Below, piece by piece: positions 36,877-38,264 of a stretch of DNA of 38,264 nucleotides (the stretch's first letter is position 1; each line of letters begins with the position of its first letter). This stretch comes from Enterovibrio nigricans DSM 22720 (GTDB lineage: Bacteria; Pseudomonadota; Gammaproteobacteria; Enterobacterales; Vibrionaceae). Below the pieces are notes generated by a model. It was not told the origin of the DNA and made no database searches. It saw only the letters and a program-made list of their open reading frames with translations. Location of the stretch: assembly GCF_900167155.1 (NCBI RefSeq), contig NZ_FUXU01000042.1:1-38264 (forward strand). The letters are read 5' to 3'. The position numbers and the translations under genes are program-made.

Positions 36877-36879
36877 ATC
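36875..36879. repeat. Predicted 5-bp target duplication AAATC
   Basis: Tn7-like elements duplicate five bases. The five bases just outside the transposon end are AAATC, overlapping the yhiN stop codon. The matching copy would be beyond the far end of the element, outside the window, so this is a prediction. Confidence 0.4.
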
Positions 36880-36887
36880 TGTGTAGT

Positions 36888-36910
36888 GACAATAAAGTTT
36901 GCCCGTAAGA
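36888..36910 (+). repeat. TnsB-type binding repeat 1
   Basis: Twenty-three bases starting GACAATAAAGTT and ending GCCCGTAAGA. The first ten bases equal the Tn7 TnsB-site core; the second half differs from Tn7 (which has CTTAAACT) and fits a lineage-specific site. Confidence 0.8.
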
Positions 36911-36919
36911 GCATTTTGA

Positions 36920-36942
36920 GACAATAAAGTTCGCCCGTAAGA
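36920..36942 (+). repeat. TnsB-type binding repeat 2
   Basis: Identical to repeat 1 at 22 of 23 positions (C for T at the 13th base), in direct orientation with a 32-base period. It is followed by ATTAAACTGTCTAACTTA, which echoes the AAACT of Tn7 ends. No third site is seen before tnsA. Confidence 0.8.
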
Positions 36943-36962
36943 ATTAAACTGTCTAACTTAAC

Positions 36963-37814
36963 GTGGTGAATTTTATTGGGTTCAGTGTGGGACGTGGCAG
37001 AAAACTTAAGTCGCTGGAAGACTACCAGCGAGCCCTCAAGGGCAAGTATGGTATAGGAGAAGGTTCCTCATATAAGCCCTGGTTGAGGATTCAAGACGTC
37101 AAGTCTAAAGGTAAACGTTCATTAATCTATGGTAGGAAGACTCAAAGAGACCACCATATGATGTCTTCAATAGAAAGCGAGCACTTCTACCTAGCTGAAT
37201 TTTCGAATTCTGTTCTTGATATCCGAGAACAATTCCCCCTACTGCCTCTTAATTTCACACAGAAAATTGCGAAAGTCTTGGGTATAGAGCACCCCAAACA
37301 TCCCGAAACGAAAGAGCCCATTATTATGACAACGGATCAATTGCTCACGATAGACTCCCCTCAAGGCAAGATATATCACGCAGTTTCTGTGAAGCCAGAA
37401 GAAGACTCAGGCAATCGACGTGTGCTAGAAAAAGTAGATATCGAGCGAGTATGTTGGGAGCTGCTTGGCGTTAAGTTCAGCTATTTTACAGGCAATGAAA
37501 TAACTCGTGTTCAAAGCGACAACCTTCGTTGGGCGACGTCCCCATTTCGTGAAAGTCCAATGACTTTTACTTGCGAACAGATTAACCATGCTCTTGTTGA
37601 AGCGGCAGTAGGACAGTTTTTTATTGAGGACCTGTGTAATCGGCTAATTTCCCTGCAGATTACTTCTAATGAAGACGCCTTGTTGTTAATTCGTTACCTC
37701 ATAGCAGAGAAGCTAATCGATGTGGATTTATCGATGAATATTCCTGAGTCTGGCCTGATTGATATTAAGTTTGTAACCGGAAATCGTGAGGGGCTTTTAT
37801 ATGGATCTTCCTAG
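36963..37814 (+). CDS. tnsA: TnsA endonuclease of a Tn7-like transposon
   Basis: A 283-residue restriction-fold endonuclease that cuts the 5' ends of the transposon while TnsB cuts and joins the 3' ends. Probable catalytic residues are E71/E73 (SSIESEHFYLAEF), D131 (QLLTID) and K144 (HAVSVKPEED), spaced like E63, D114 and K132 of Tn7 TnsA; a helical winged C-terminal domain begins near 205. Motif VLDIREQFPLLP is typical. Start is uncertain: GTG 36963, GTG 36966 and GTG 36987 are in frame and none has a clear ribosome site; the last gives VGRGRKLKSLEDYQ, near the usual TnsA start. It overlaps tnsB by 14 bases. It is complete, but its partner is not. Confidence 0.88.
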   Translation: MVNFIGFSVGRGRKLKSLEDYQRALKGKYGIGEGSSYKPWLRIQDVKSKGKRSLIYGRKTQRDHHMMSSIESEHFYLAEFSNSVLDIREQFPLLPLNFTQKIAKVLGIEHPKHPETKEPIIMTTDQLLTIDSPQGKIYHAVSVKPEEDSGNRRVLEKVDIERVCWELLGVKFSYFTGNEITRVQSDNLRWATSPFRESPMTFTCEQINHALVEAAVGQFFIEDLCNRLISLQITSNEDALLLIRYLIAEKLIDVDLSMNIPESGLIDIKFVTGNREGLLYGSS

Positions 37815-38142
37815 GAATAGCGTTTGGGCTATCAAAAATTCCAGCTTAATCGATGATGGTCAATATCGTCTGTTAGACATCATGGAGGATGTTGAGTCCG
37901 TCATTCTCTATCCGCTTTTGAATACGTCAACATCGGTAAGGCCCGCGGCGGTTTCATTGGAAGGGTTTCTTGAACTTGTTTTGAGATGCAAAGCCAAGAA
38001 ATCAAAATATGAGTTACCAGCCTACCTTCTGGCCGATGAAGAAAGCATCCCTGAGGATCATATTGTACGTCGAGATAAAAACTACAACCTTATCAAAGGT
38101 ATGGTAAGACCCCGCTTCTCTAGACACTCAATAGCTATATAA
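37801..38142 (+). pseudogene. tnsB: TnsB transposase, N-terminal fragment
   Basis: An open frame of 113 codons with a strong ribosome site (GAGGGG at 37788-37793) and a start inside tnsA. Residues 1-100 (SVWAIKNSSLIDDGQYRLLDI ... EDHIVRRDKNYNLIKG) resemble the N-terminal region of TnsB, which in Tn7 also begins with W-x-IN, a DYR/PYR-LxI strand pattern and a later R-x2-DY motif. TnsB is usually about 600-700 residues with a DDE catalytic core; that core is absent. The last dozen codons (VRPRFSRHSIAI) appear to be read through the left end of an inserted IS3-family element from about 38102. The transposase is therefore inactive here. Confidence 0.75.
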
Positions 38143-38219
38143 TTGAACAAACTATGAGGTGTTGCTATGAGCGGAAAACGCTATCCAGAAGAATTCAAAA
38201 TTCAAGCCGTCCAGCAAGT
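38102..38219 (+). mobile_element. IS3-family element, left end (interrupted)
   Basis: The sequence from 38102 (TGGTAAGACCCCGCTTCTCT, then AGACAC) matches the layout of IS3-type ends (TG, ACCC and GGACAC at similar distances). It ends the tnsB homology and runs into an orfA with strong ribosome site. The exact left boundary is inferred from this pattern. The element is cut at 38220 by another insertion. Confidence 0.55.
38167..38219 (+). pseudogene. IS3-family transposase orfA, N-terminal fragment
   Basis: ATG 38167 with GAGG at 38156-38159. The 18 visible residues MSGKRYPEEFKIQAVQQV are the well-known start of IS3-family orfA helix-turn-helix proteins (RYPEEFK-x2-AV). The expected continuation is replaced by unrelated codons from 38220, so the gene is broken. 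Confidence 0.75.
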
Positions 38220-38264
38220 GGCTTTGTTGCTTAAATCGATGGAACTAAATCTAGAAGCTACGAT
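38220..38264. mobile_element. IS5-family (IS903-type) element end, partial
   Basis: GGCTTTGTTGCTTAAATC (38220-38237) closely matches the terminal inverted repeat of IS903-like elements (GGCTTTGTTGAATAAATC). It begins exactly where the orfA similarity stops. The rest of the element lies beyond the window. Confidence 0.6.

Larger units (their letters stand above)
36880..38264 (+). mobile_element. Tn7-like transposon, tnsA-proximal end (partial)
   Basis: The element begins TGTGTAGTGACAATAAAG, eight bases and then GACAATAAAG, exactly the layout of Tn7 (TGTGGGCG then GACAATAAAG). Two TnsB-type repeats follow, then tnsA 22 bases after the second and a damaged tnsB. It is inserted just downstream of yhiN, which I recall as a reported attachment site of a branch of Tn7-like elements that use a TnsD/TniQ protein. 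The far end, tnsC, tniQ and cargo are outside the window. Nested insertion sequences fill its visible end. Confidence 0.88.

Overview
The window looks like chromosomal DNA of a gammaproteobacterium in the Vibrionaceae. This is inferred from protein resemblance and gene order: a vexR-vexA-vexB efflux operon, rep, a cytochrome c5, a tRNA-Arg(CCG)/His/Pro operon, dppABCDF, gor-rlmJ-prlC, rhlB-gppA facing trxA-rho, ubiD-fre, and uspA/uspB with yhiN. The genus cannot be fixed from sequence alone; a Grimontia, Enterovibrio, Photobacterium or Vibrio relative would fit.

Layout. Bases 1-1260 are the tail of a small phage or prophage module: a peptidoglycan-hydrolase/virion-type protein, a holin-like membrane protein, a 57-residue membrane protein and a 40-residue protein very rich in Lys and Arg, tightly packed and ended by a hairpin. 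Bases 1485-6360 carry the leftward vexRAB operon with an 18-bp palindromic operator over its promoter. Bases 6477-8970 hold rep and a convergent cytochrome c5 gene. Bases 9264-9612 are a complete tRNA operon with promoter and terminator. A 900-base gene-free stretch follows, then the dipeptide transporter dppABCDF (10514-16090), a secreted SPOR-like protein, a cold-shock gene in AT-rich DNA, and gor, rlmJ and prlC. Bases 22979-27678 hold gppA-rhlB and, divergent from them, trxA and rho. Bases 27911-31871 hold an exported protein of unknown function and the ubiD-ferredoxin-fre operon. Bases 31928-36876 hold a DMT permease, uspA, uspB, an MscS-type channel and yhiN.

The most notable part is the right edge. 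Three bases after the yhiN stop codon a Tn7-like transposon end begins (TGTGTAGT followed by GACAATAAAG, the arrangement found at Tn7 ends) with two near-identical 23-base TnsB-type binding repeats. Then come an intact tnsA and a tnsB that is broken after about 100 codons. The break appears to be the left end of an IS3-family element, whose orfA is itself interrupted after 18 codons by what looks like the terminal inverted repeat of an IS5-family (IS903-type) element. The window ends inside that nest.

How the genes work together. Most of the window is housekeeping: efflux (vexRAB, which would use a TolC encoded elsewhere), replication restart and transcription termination (rep, rho, rhlB), thiol redox (gor, trxA), peptide uptake and turnover (dpp, prlC), ubiquinone synthesis and flavin reduction (ubiD, ferredoxin, fre), and stress functions (uspA, uspB, the mechanosensitive channel, csp). 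Two further unusual points are a UbiD whose C-terminal domain is present twice in tandem and a [2Fe-2S] ferredoxin gene coupled between ubiD and fre.
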